Origin: Brevibacillus fluminis
Lineage (GTDB): Bacteria > Bacillota > Bacilli > Brevibacillales > Brevibacillaceae
NCBI RefSeq assembly: GCF_003710825.1
Contig: NZ_RHHQ01000011.1
Location: 62,001 to 126,000 of the forward strand
Reading direction: 5' to 3'
Length of the DNA stretch: 64,000 nt
In this document: in pieces, positions 26,380 to 34,559 of the stretch
Position numbering within the stretch: position 1 is the stretch's first letter
How the letters are laid out: each line of letters begins with the position of its first letter
Program-made: the position numbers and the translations under genes
The notes under the pieces: model-generated
The model's input: the letters and a program-made list of their open reading frames with translations, nothing else
Databases searched by the model: none
What the model was told of the DNA's origin: nothing

Positions 26380-26444
26380 TTTGGTGACCAATTAACACTT
26401 AAAACTGTCCGTTTATTTTCATATTTAACCAAAGGCTTTGGTGA
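26380..26444. promoter_or_regulatory. Two palindromes, probable enhancer sites for the sigma-54 activator
   Basis: TTGGTGACCAA at 26381-26391 and ACCAAAGGCTTTGGT at 26428-26442 are both perfect inverted repeats built from the same half-site ACCAA/TTGGT, and both carry TTTGGTGA. They lie about 60-125 bases upstream of the -24/-12 promoter, the right distance for enhancer binding. Binding by the adjacent regulator is inference. Confidence 0.5.
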
Positions 26445-26503
26445 AGAACAATAGGAATCGAGAAAAATGAGTGAAAAATACGAATCGTTGAATTATTTGT
26501 GGA

Positions 26504-26519
26504 TGGCATAGCTTTTGCT
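26504..26519 (+). promoter_or_regulatory. Sigma-54 (-24/-12) promoter of the peptide-import operon
   Basis: TGGCAT-AGCTT-TTGCT: GG and GC are separated by exactly 10 bases as required for SigL, and 8 of the core positions fit TGGCAC-N5-TTGCW. It points toward the ABC operon and leaves an untranslated leader of about 150 bases. The divergent activator with a GAFTGA loop makes the assignment strong. Confidence 0.75.
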
Positions 26520-26678
26520 GTAGTGATTGTGCAGAGTTCCATTCGCGAAGAAGGGAGACTCGCGGCAAAATTGTGTGATGGGGAGGCTGATAGCTATTAG
26601 CACCAATAATGGACAAAGGTTTTTCGGTTATTTCAGGTAGTAGAACTGAAAAGCAATGTTTGTGATCGGGGAGGAACT

Positions 26679-27659
26679 ATGTCTCTTACCAAAGGCAAAA
26701 TTTTAGAAGTATCAAACGTGAACGTCATGATCAAAAAACAGCGGCAGGAGTTGACGATAGCTACAGATGTTAGCTTTGCCGTTGGCAGTGGGGAAGCATT
26801 AGGCATAGTTGGGGAATCTGGCTGTGGAAAAAGCATTACAGCTCTTTCCATTATGGGGTTACTGCCGAATAACGTGTACGTGAGTAAAGGTTCCATTCGA
26901 CTTAAAGAGACGGACCTTGTTGCCCTGAAACGCAACGACTATCGAAAAATGAGAGGCAAGGAGATAGCGATGATTTTTCAGGAACCGATGACATCTCTGA
27001 ACCCTGTGTACTCAATTGGATTCCAGATTGTCGAGCTGCTACGAGAACATACCCAATTAAGCAAGAAAGCGGCGAAAACAAAGGCGATAGACATGTTGAA
27101 ATTGGTCGGTATCCCAAGGCCTGAAGAAGTGATCAACGAATACCCTCATCAGCTTTCGGGCGGCATGAGGCAGCGTGTAATGATCGCAATGGGACTTGCC
27201 TGTGATCCCTCCTTGCTTATTGCAGATGAACCGACAACTGCTCTCGACGTTACGATACAGGCACAAATATTGGAGCTGCTAAAAGATATCCAAAAGAGAT
27301 ACGATATGGGCATTTTACTCATATCACACGATTTGGGTGTAATTGCGGAAGTATGTGATCGCGTTCTGGTCATGTACGCTGGACAAGTCGTGGAAGAGGC
27401 TTCGGTACAATCATTGTTTGAAAATCCGAAGCACCCTTATACCAGAGGCTTGATTGCATCAACTCCGAAAATCGGGGAATCGAAGAAGCGCCTGCATACA
27501 ATTGAAGGCAGTGTTCCACAGCTGGCAGACATGCCAAATGGCTGTCGATTTGCTGTTCGCTGTAACAAGGTGATGGAGCGCTGTTTAGGAGAATCACCAC
27601 CGTTATTTGAAAAAGCTGATCACACGAAATGCAGATGCTGGCTATATGAACACCAATAA
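26679..27659 (+). CDS. Oligopeptide/dipeptide ABC transporter ATPase (OppD/DppD type)
   Basis: 326 residues. Walker A GESGCGKS, MIFQEPMTSLNP Q-loop, signature LSGGMRQRVMIAMGL, Walker B LLIADEPTTALDVT, switch LISHDLGV. The C-terminal Cys-rich tail (GCRFAVRCNK, ERCLGESP, CRCWLYEH) is the one that carries an iron-sulphur cluster in Dpp/Opp ATPases. First gene of the sigma-54 operon. RBS GGGGAGG. Confidence 0.95.
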   Translation: MSLTKGKILEVSNVNVMIKKQRQELTIATDVSFAVGSGEALGIVGESGCGKSITALSIMGLLPNNVYVSKGSIRLKETDLVALKRNDYRKMRGKEIAMIFQEPMTSLNPVYSIGFQIVELLREHTQLSKKAAKTKAIDMLKLVGIPRPEEVINEYPHQLSGGMRQRVMIAMGLACDPSLLIADEPTTALDVTIQAQILELLKDIQKRYDMGILLISHDLGVIAEVCDRVLVMYAGQVVEEASVQSLFENPKHPYTRGLIASTPKIGESKKRLHTIEGSVPQLADMPNGCRFAVRCNKVMERCLGESPPLFEKADHTKCRCWLYEHQ

Positions 27660-27675
27660 GCGAGGTTGTGAGCCT

Positions 27676-28644
27676 ATGAATGAAGTGCTTTTAGAAGCGA
27701 AAGGGATCAGGAAATACTTCCCTATCAAGAAAGGGCTATTTCAGCTTGCGCCCAGCTATGTTAAAGCAGTTGATGATATTTCGTTTCAGGTATTTAAAGG
27801 AGAAGCGTTGGGTATCGTTGGGGAATCTGGCTGTGGGAAGTCGACGACAGGGAGATTACTCATTCGATTGATAGAGGCAACTGCCGGTGAGGTATTGTAC
27901 AAAGGAAATAATCTATTGAACTTCCCGAACGAAAAAATGCGTGTGATCCGAAAAGATTTACAAATGATCTTTCAAGATCCGTACTCGTCGTTAAACCCCC
28001 GCATGACAATTGGTGAGACTCTGGAGGAGCCATTACAAAATTTTCAGTTCGTCAATAAGAGAGAAAGAAAGGAAAAGATCGAGGAGCTATTAAAGGTGGT
28101 AGGTCTAGGGCAGCAAGCTGCTTTTCGTTATCCGCATGAATTTAGCGGCGGGCAACGGCAGCGTATTGGGATTGCACGTGCGCTTTCGCTCGATCCGGAA
28201 CTGATTATAGCAGATGAACCTGTGTCGGCATTGGATGTTTCCATTCAATCGCAAATTTTAAATCTGTTGCAAGACCTGAAAGAGAAGTTTTCCTTAACCT
28301 ATATTTTTATTTCCCATGATCTCAGCGTTGTCAATCACTTTTGCGATCGGATCATAGTGATGTACTTAGGAAGAGTAGTGGAGATCAGTACCAAGGAAAA
28401 TTTATTTCGGGATCCCTTGCACCCTTATACCCAAGCATTGCTTTCTGCCGTTCCCATTCCCAATCCGCTTGCAAAAAAAGAACGCATCATCTTATCGGGG
28501 GACGTGCCTAGTCCGTCTTCACCGCCAAATGGCTGTGCTTTTCATCCGCGTTGTAAAGCCTGCATACCGAGATGCAAAACAGAACGCCCATCATTAAAGC
28601 AGATGCCGAATGGGGGCTATGTAGCTTGTCATCTTTATGACTGA
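27676..28644 (+). CDS. Oligopeptide/dipeptide ABC transporter ATPase (OppF/DppF type)
   Basis: 322 residues from the ATG at 27676, which follows a GAGGT site and gives the family start NEVLLEAKGIRKYFPIKKG. Walker A GESGCGKST, MIFQDPYSSLNPRMT, signature FSGGQRQRIGIARAL, Walker B LIIADEPVSALDVS, and the Cys-containing tail GCAFHPRCKACIPRC. Pairs with the preceding OppD-type ATPase. Seventeen bases separate the genes. Confidence 0.95.
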   Translation: MNEVLLEAKGIRKYFPIKKGLFQLAPSYVKAVDDISFQVFKGEALGIVGESGCGKSTTGRLLIRLIEATAGEVLYKGNNLLNFPNEKMRVIRKDLQMIFQDPYSSLNPRMTIGETLEEPLQNFQFVNKRERKEKIEELLKVVGLGQQAAFRYPHEFSGGQRQRIGIARALSLDPELIIADEPVSALDVSIQSQILNLLQDLKEKFSLTYIFISHDLSVVNHFCDRIIVMYLGRVVEISTKENLFRDPLHPYTQALLSAVPIPNPLAKKERIILSGDVPSPSSPPNGCAFHPRCKACIPRCKTERPSLKQMPNGGYVACHLYD

Positions 28645-28662
28645 AAAAATCAGGAGGAGAAA

Positions 28663-30339
28663 ATGCAATCACGAAAATTGACAAAAACCCTCGCTGTGGT
28701 AATACTGTCGCTTTTATTATTGACCGCATGTTCTTCCAATCAAACAGCGACAAACAGCACTCCAGGAAGTGAGCAAACAGCAGACAAACCGGGATTTGGC
28801 GGAACATTGCGAATCGGAATGACAGCTGATCCTGATACACTTAATCCGCTTGTATCGAACACGACTCCAGGAAATTGGGTGAATAGTTTAATTTACCCTC
28901 ATTTAATGACAATGAATATTGAAGGGAACAAAGTGCCCGATATTGCCGATTCGGTGCAAGTTTCAAATGATGGAAAGCTTGTTACGTTCAAACTACGATC
29001 TGGACTGCATTGGCAGGATGGACAACCACTGACGTCTGCTGATGTCAAATTTACCGGTGAGTATCTTGTTAAACATAAGCTGCAATGGACATCAGAGATC
29101 TTTGATCAAGTAGAGTCTGTGGAAACTCCTGACGAACTAACCGTCACGTATAAATTGAAGCAGCCTTACCCTAGCTTTGTTGGTACGGTTGGTTATTGGA
29201 TACGGATTGTACCGAAGCATATTTGGGAAAAAGTCAGCGATCCGAAGAACTTTGACAATAAAGAACCAATTGGTGCGGGTCCTTTCGCTTTTGTGAAATG
29301 GGAAAAGGGCCAATACGTTGAACTAAAGGCAGCGAATGAGTGGTTTTCAGCTCCTGAAAGACGCCCTTATCTTGATAAAGTGATTTTTAAGATATACCCC
29401 GATATCAATACGATGGTGCTAGCACTGCAAGCAGATGAAATTGATGTGACCGCGCAAGATATTCCGATGTCCGCTGTGCGCCAATTGGAGACGAATGAAG
29501 CGATCCAAATTGTCCAAACTCCAAGTCTGGGCTATGCGTATTACAGCTTTAATCTCAATCCGAAACGAGCCCCATTACCGACACAAGATAAAAATTTTCG
29601 GTTGGCGATGGCCATGGCAACAGATAAAAAAACAATCATCAACGTAGGCCTGGAAGGAGCGGGAATCGACATTGATACGCCTATATCACCGGTGTTTGCA
29701 GATTGGGTCAACCCGAAAGCCAAAGCACCTGCGTACGATGTCGCGAAAGCAAAGGAACTGCTAGCCAAAGCGGGATATAAAGATAGTGACGGAAATGGAA
29801 TCATAAACGCACCAGAACAATACGGCGGAAAAGATGTGGAGTTGAAGCTGATGTATGATTCGGCTAACGCATTTCATCAAAAAATCGCCAAAATCCTCGT
29901 GAAAAACGCAAGTGAAATCAGCGTGAAACTGGTGCCTGTCCCAGTTGAGTTCAACACGTTAAACAGCAAGATATTCAATGAAAAAGATTTTGAAATGCAC
30001 ATTGGCAGATGGGGAGTGCTCGATGAGCAAAGCGAGCTGATGCAAAGTTTATTCGACTCAGAAGCAAGCTTGAATTTCACGGGATTAAAAAGCCAAGAGC
30101 TTGATAATATCGTTCGGGCTGCAAAATTTGCACCTACGAAAGAAAAGTCACGTGAAAAGGTTTTTGCAGCGCAAGAATGGTTTGTCACCGAGTTTCCGGT
30201 TGTCCCTATTTATGTCCAAAAATTCAATCTAGCCTACAACAGTGAAAAGTTCGATGGCTTCAAATTGTATCCGAGCGATCTGCAGGGTTTGGTCGATCCA
30301 GATTCTCTCGCAAGTGTTTATCAGAAAAAACAGCGATGA
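28663..30339 (+). CDS. Peptide ABC transporter substrate-binding lipoprotein (SBP family 5)
   Basis: 558 residues. Lipobox LLTAC with Cys24. Family-5 signature RIGMTADPDTLNPL near the mature start, then VTFKLRSGLHWQDGQPLTSADVKFT, IGAGPFAFVKWEKGQYVELKA and YSFNLNPKRAPLPTQDKNFRLAMAMA. A Ca-binding-like segment (KDSDGNGIINAPEQYGG) near residue 380 is seen in a subset of DppA-like proteins. Captures the peptide substrate for this importer; precedes the two permease genes. Confidence 0.93.
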   Translation: MQSRKLTKTLAVVILSLLLLTACSSNQTATNSTPGSEQTADKPGFGGTLRIGMTADPDTLNPLVSNTTPGNWVNSLIYPHLMTMNIEGNKVPDIADSVQVSNDGKLVTFKLRSGLHWQDGQPLTSADVKFTGEYLVKHKLQWTSEIFDQVESVETPDELTVTYKLKQPYPSFVGTVGYWIRIVPKHIWEKVSDPKNFDNKEPIGAGPFAFVKWEKGQYVELKAANEWFSAPERRPYLDKVIFKIYPDINTMVLALQADEIDVTAQDIPMSAVRQLETNEAIQIVQTPSLGYAYYSFNLNPKRAPLPTQDKNFRLAMAMATDKKTIINVGLEGAGIDIDTPISPVFADWVNPKAKAPAYDVAKAKELLAKAGYKDSDGNGIINAPEQYGGKDVELKLMYDSANAFHQKIAKILVKNASEISVKLVPVPVEFNTLNSKIFNEKDFEMHIGRWGVLDEQSELMQSLFDSEASLNFTGLKSQELDNIVRAAKFAPTKEKSREKVFAAQEWFVTEFPVVPIYVQKFNLAYNSEKFDGFKLYPSDLQGLVDPDSLASVYQKKQR

Positions 30340-30374
30340 ATGAGTAGGAGATGTGACGAGTTAGGAGGCATACC

Positions 30375-31334
30375 ATGAATCAATTTTTGATGTTTCGCTT
30401 GGTGCGCGGCATTATCACTATTCTTGTCGCTGTGACCGTTACCTTTTTGGTCCTGCGTGTAATGCCTGGCGATCCAACCACCATGATGCTTGATCCACGA
30501 ATGACCGAAGAAGCGAGACAGCAGTTACTAAAGGATTTTGGATTGGATAAAGATTTGGCAACGCAGTATTTCATCTATTTGAAACAGCTTTTTGTGCATT
30601 TTGACCTGGGAATTTCCTTTGTGTACCGCTCCCCAGTGTTCGACGTGATACTGGCAAGGCTGCCGTGGACACTGTTGCTAATGGGAGGGTCCATGATTGT
30701 GACGACATCGATCGGGATTCCGCTTGGGGTGAACGCCGCTTATCACAAGGGGACCTTGCTCGATCGATTCATCAGTATGTTCTCGACGTTCGGGATTGCA
30801 GTTTTTATTCCGTGGTTGGGGATTGTCTTGCTTTACTGTTTCGGTTATAAAATTCCTCTTTTTCCGATCGGAGGCGCTCGAACACCCGGAATTGAGGGAT
30901 GGGATCATATTTTGGATGTGGCTCACCATTTGATTTTGCCTATGCTCACCTTGACGATCATCAATCTGGCCAATTCCGTGCTATTCATGCGGGCGAGAAT
31001 GGTTGATGTGCTGAATGAGGACTACATCAGGACCGCCCGGGCGAAGGGCTTACGAGAGCGAGTCGTTGTCTGGAGGCACGCGGTGAGAAACGGAATGTTG
31101 CCAACTGTGACGATGATCGGGCTTCAGGTCGGTTCGTTGCTCGGTGGCGCCATCTTGACGGAAACGGTATTTGCGTATCCTGGAATCGGCAGGTTAATTT
31201 ACGAGGCGGTGAAGGAGCACGATTACCCGGTGCTGCAAGGGACATTTTTGATGTTGGCAATCACGGTAGTAGTGGTGAATCTTGTTACCGATCTGATCTA
31301 CACCCGCTTGGATCCAAAAATTACGATCAATTAA
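30375..31334 (+). CDS. Peptide ABC transporter permease (DppB/OppB type)
   Basis: 319 residues, six membrane helices. VMPGDPTTMMLDPRMTEEARQQLLKDFGLD is the family N-terminal loop; the coupling loop is DYIRTARAKGLRERVVVWRHAVRNGMLP. TVFAYPGIGRLIYEAVKEHDYPVLQG is the conserved C-terminal element. Forms the channel with the next gene. RBS TAGGAGG. Confidence 0.95.
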   Translation: MNQFLMFRLVRGIITILVAVTVTFLVLRVMPGDPTTMMLDPRMTEEARQQLLKDFGLDKDLATQYFIYLKQLFVHFDLGISFVYRSPVFDVILARLPWTLLLMGGSMIVTTSIGIPLGVNAAYHKGTLLDRFISMFSTFGIAVFIPWLGIVLLYCFGYKIPLFPIGGARTPGIEGWDHILDVAHHLILPMLTLTIINLANSVLFMRARMVDVLNEDYIRTARAKGLRERVVVWRHAVRNGMLPTVTMIGLQVGSLLGGAILTETVFAYPGIGRLIYEAVKEHDYPVLQGTFLMLAITVVVVNLVTDLIYTRLDPKITIN

Positions 31335-31346
31335 GAGGTGATGAGG

Positions 31347-32258
31347 ATGGGGCAAACCGCTCCGCTCAGCGAAAGCTCACGCCAGCGTGAGACTGCCGTC
31401 ATGTGGAAGAAACAATCGCGAATGCGCCAATTTTTCCTGCATTTTTGCAGCAATCGCATTGGTATGACGGGTCTGATCTGCATTCTTTTTTTGATTGCGA
31501 TCGCTCTTTTTGCACCGTTAATCAGTAAATACCCAGAAGGTTACGGGGATACGACTCACATGCTGCAACCGCCCAATTCCGAATATTGGTTTGGAACGGA
31601 TTCGATCGGATTGAGCATATTCGACCAGGTGGTGTGGGGGACACGGGTATCGCTGTACGTAGGCTCCGTCGCGACAGCGATTGCCGTAATGATCGGCGTG
31701 CCCATCGGGTTGTTGTCTGGATATTATGGGGGACGTGTCTCAACCTTTGGGATGGGGCTCGCCGATATATTCCTCACTTTGCCGATCTTGCCTTTGATGA
31801 TCATCATGGCTGCTGTTCTCGGCAACAGTCTGGGCAATGTTGGCCTCATCATAGGGCTTTTCAGCTGGCCTTCCATTGCCCGAGTGACGCGGGCGGAAAC
31901 CCTTGCGTTAAAAGAAAACCAATACATTGAGGCAGCGAGAGCAGTTGGGACAAAAGAGTACAAGATTATCTTTCGCCACATCCTGATGAATGCAATCCCT
32001 CCCATTTTAGTGAACATGACAATGATTTTGGGGGATGCCGTGATTTCAGAGGCGGGACTAAGCTTTCTTGGATTAGGCGATCCCAGTAGCTGGAGTTGGG
32101 GGACCATTTTGCAGAATGCACATGCAACAGGAGTGATCATCAATGCGTGGTGGCATTCGCTGTTTCCCAGCATCGGAATCATTATTCTCGTACTCTCGTT
32201 TAACTTTTTAGGAATTGGACTCAATGAGACGTTACATCCAAAATTACGCAAGCTGTAG
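31347..32258 (+). CDS. Peptide ABC transporter permease (DppC/OppC type)
   Basis: 303 residues from the ATG at 31347; GTG at 31338 and ATG at 31341 are also in frame but too close to the ribosome binding site GAGGTG. LQPPNSEYWFGTDSIGLSIFDQVVWGTRVSL is the DppC signature, and the EAA loop is IEAARAVGTKEYKIIFRHILMNAIPPIL. GLSFLGLGDPSSWSWGTIL is conserved. Partner of the DppB-type permease. Confidence 0.93.
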   Translation: MGQTAPLSESSRQRETAVMWKKQSRMRQFFLHFCSNRIGMTGLICILFLIAIALFAPLISKYPEGYGDTTHMLQPPNSEYWFGTDSIGLSIFDQVVWGTRVSLYVGSVATAIAVMIGVPIGLLSGYYGGRVSTFGMGLADIFLTLPILPLMIIMAAVLGNSLGNVGLIIGLFSWPSIARVTRAETLALKENQYIEAARAVGTKEYKIIFRHILMNAIPPILVNMTMILGDAVISEAGLSFLGLGDPSSWSWGTILQNAHATGVIINAWWHSLFPSIGIIILVLSFNFLGIGLNETLHPKLRKL

Positions 32259-32305
32259 CAGCATCGGGCGGGAACGGTGTCTGACGACAAGGAGGGAAGG
32301 AATCA

Positions 32306-33745
32306 ATGAATGTCCAAGCGGTACACGCACATCTAGAAAAGCATTTTGACGAGGATTTGGAACGAGTACGGGAGTTTCTACGCATGTCCAGTGTCAGCTA
32401 CACGGGTGAAGGGATTCAGGAAACAGCCAGCACCATTAAAGATATCATTGAAAAGCTAGGTGGGGAGGCTGAGGTTGTACAAACGAAGGGACATCCTGTT
32501 GTATACGGGGAATTCAATGAGGGACAGCAACATACTTTGCTGATTTACGGCATGTATGACGTGATGCCTACAGATGAAGAAGATTGGACGGTTGATCCTT
32601 GGGGAGCACAGATAAGAGACTTGCCTCAGTTCGGCCCTTGCATCATTAGCCGAGGTGCAGTGAACACAAAAGGACCGCTGGCGGCCTTATTCAACGTCCT
32701 CGGAGCCATAAAAGAAGTTGAAGGAAAACTACCAGTCAACTTGGTCTTTGCGATCGAAGGGGAAGAAGAGATGGGGAGTCGCCATTTTCCAGCTTTTCTC
32801 GAAGAGTATAGAGAAAAATTCGCAAAAGCAGAGGCTGTGCTCTTTCCCTTTTTCGAACAAGATGAAACGGGTGTACCCAATATAACGCTTGGGACAAAAG
32901 GGATGCTCTATTTTGAATTGAGCTGTCAAGGTGGCGATTGGGGAGGTCCGAGGAGCCGGGGCATTCATGGCTCGTTTAATGCCTGGGTGAAGAATCCGGC
33001 TTGGAGGCTGGTTCAAGCGCTTTCAAAGCTGGTAGATGTCAATGAAAATTTTTTGATTGAAAATTTTGAGAAAGACGTTTCTCCCTTAGACCAAAAGGAA
33101 ATGAATTTGCTGCAAAGCCAGATTGAAGCAGGTAGCTTCGACGAAAATGTATTTCTCGAAAACTACGATGTGAAACGCTTGAAATACGATGGAGAAGGCA
33201 TGGCAGTATGGGAAAAGCTGTTCAGCAGACCGCAGTTGAATATCAACGGCATTTATTCCGGTTATTGCGGACCCGAAACGAAAACAGTTTTGCCTCATGT
33301 TGCGACAGCAAAAATAGATGTGAGAATGGTGCCGCACATGGTACCGGATCAGGTAATTCAGGCAATCCGAGATCACCTGGACAAGAATGGTTTTCCTGAT
33401 ATCGAGATGAAAATCTACAACAACTACTACTGGTCAAAAGTATCGATCGACGAATGCGTCGTGCAAGCGATGATCGACACCTACCGAGTAATGGGCAAAG
33501 AACCACAGATCTGGCCAATCGAGCCAGGAAGTGCGCCATACTACGTGTTCGAACGCTATTTAAAAATCCCATACGTAGCCGGGGGGATGGGGCACGGAGC
33601 GAGACAGCATTCCAGCAATGAGTACTGTACGGTTCAAGGCGTTCTCGATTTTGAAAAATCGATGGTGATTTTTTTCGATCAGTACGTTAAGAAAGTTGCT
33701 GCAATGAATCAGCCTGATCAACAGTGTTCACTAAGCACAGAATAG
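32306..33745 (+). CDS. M20-family peptidase-like protein with substituted metal ligands
   Basis: 479 residues with the M20 two-domain layout. The usual GHxD motif reads IYGMYDVMP: the zinc-ligand histidine is Met83, while Asp85 stays. The bridging aspartate of the next motif (normally RGASDDKG) is Asn120 in RGAVNTKGPL. The catalytic EGEEEMGS (153-155) and the C-terminal GHGARQHSSNEY are kept. So two of five expected ligands are missing, which suggests one metal, a different metal or a different reaction. Its place behind a peptide importer still argues for work on imported peptides or amides. RBS AAGGAGGG. Confidence 0.85.
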   Translation: MNVQAVHAHLEKHFDEDLERVREFLRMSSVSYTGEGIQETASTIKDIIEKLGGEAEVVQTKGHPVVYGEFNEGQQHTLLIYGMYDVMPTDEEDWTVDPWGAQIRDLPQFGPCIISRGAVNTKGPLAALFNVLGAIKEVEGKLPVNLVFAIEGEEEMGSRHFPAFLEEYREKFAKAEAVLFPFFEQDETGVPNITLGTKGMLYFELSCQGGDWGGPRSRGIHGSFNAWVKNPAWRLVQALSKLVDVNENFLIENFEKDVSPLDQKEMNLLQSQIEAGSFDENVFLENYDVKRLKYDGEGMAVWEKLFSRPQLNINGIYSGYCGPETKTVLPHVATAKIDVRMVPHMVPDQVIQAIRDHLDKNGFPDIEMKIYNNYYWSKVSIDECVVQAMIDTYRVMGKEPQIWPIEPGSAPYYVFERYLKIPYVAGGMGHGARQHSSNEYCTVQGVLDFEKSMVIFFDQYVKKVAAMNQPDQQCSLSTE

Positions 33746-33759
33746 GAGGTCAATACATC

Positions 33760-34515
33760 ATGAAGATTGCCTACGTTGTGCCCGGACCGATGGATTACCA
33801 AGAAGTAGTGCGAAGAGGCGAGTTGTTGAAGCAATGGGCATCTCCGGGAACTCAGGTTGACATTGTTAGAACGTCGCATGGACCAGCGTCCATCGAGTCG
33901 ATGTACGAAGAGTATTTGGCAATACCCGAAACTGCGAAAATGGTATATCAGCTTGAGCGGCAGGGATACGATGCAGCGATCATCGGGTGTGCGGGTGATC
34001 CAGGTTTAGATGCGTATCGGGAAATTACGTCTGGCATGCTTGTCGTAGGTCCTGGAGCATCAAGCATGCATCTTGCTGCTTTATTGGGATACAGGTTCAC
34101 GATACTAACGGTAGCTGAAAATACCGTTGCGAGTAGCTACGAGCTAGCGATGAAAGCCGGATTACGGGAGAAGGTGGCCTCAGTACTTGCGGTAGAGATT
34201 CCGGTTTTAGAGTTAGCACAGAATCGGGATGAAACGTTACAAAAACTGATCAGTATTGGGAAAAAAGCAATCCAGCAGGACCGGGCGGACTGTCTTGTCC
34301 TAGGTTGTATGTCAATGGGCTTTTTACATGTGGCGGAGGACATGCAGGAGGCATTAAGCATTCCGGTCATTAATCCAGCCAAAACAGCGTTAAAAATAGC
34401 AGAGTCTTTGGTAAGCAGTGGATTAACCCATTCGAAAAAAGCGTATCTGTTGCCACCCAAGCTAGCGAATGGGAGAGTAACGTCGTTGGATGAGCTCGAT
34501 GTAAATCCTACCTAA
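33760..34515 (+). CDS. Aspartate/glutamate/hydantoin racemase superfamily protein
   Basis: 251 residues from the ATG at 33760 with AGGAGG upstream. Both catalytic cysteines of the Asp/Glu racemase fold are present: Cys77 in AIIGCAGDPGLDAY and Cys183 in CLVLGCMSMGF. The sequence is closest in style to hydantoin racemases/AroM-like members. It would invert an alpha-carbon of an amino acid or derivative. Between two peptidase genes and behind a peptide importer, it may handle D-amino acids or isopeptide products. The exact substrate cannot be read from sequence. Confidence 0.82.
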   Translation: MKIAYVVPGPMDYQEVVRRGELLKQWASPGTQVDIVRTSHGPASIESMYEEYLAIPETAKMVYQLERQGYDAAIIGCAGDPGLDAYREITSGMLVVGPGASSMHLAALLGYRFTILTVAENTVASSYELAMKAGLREKVASVLAVEIPVLELAQNRDETLQKLISIGKKAIQQDRADCLVLGCMSMGFLHVAEDMQEALSIPVINPAKTALKIAESLVSSGLTHSKKAYLLPPKLANGRVTSLDELDVNPT

Positions 34516-34559
34516 TGTAGGGGATCAACAAAATAACAAAAGGAGTGTGTCATACATCT

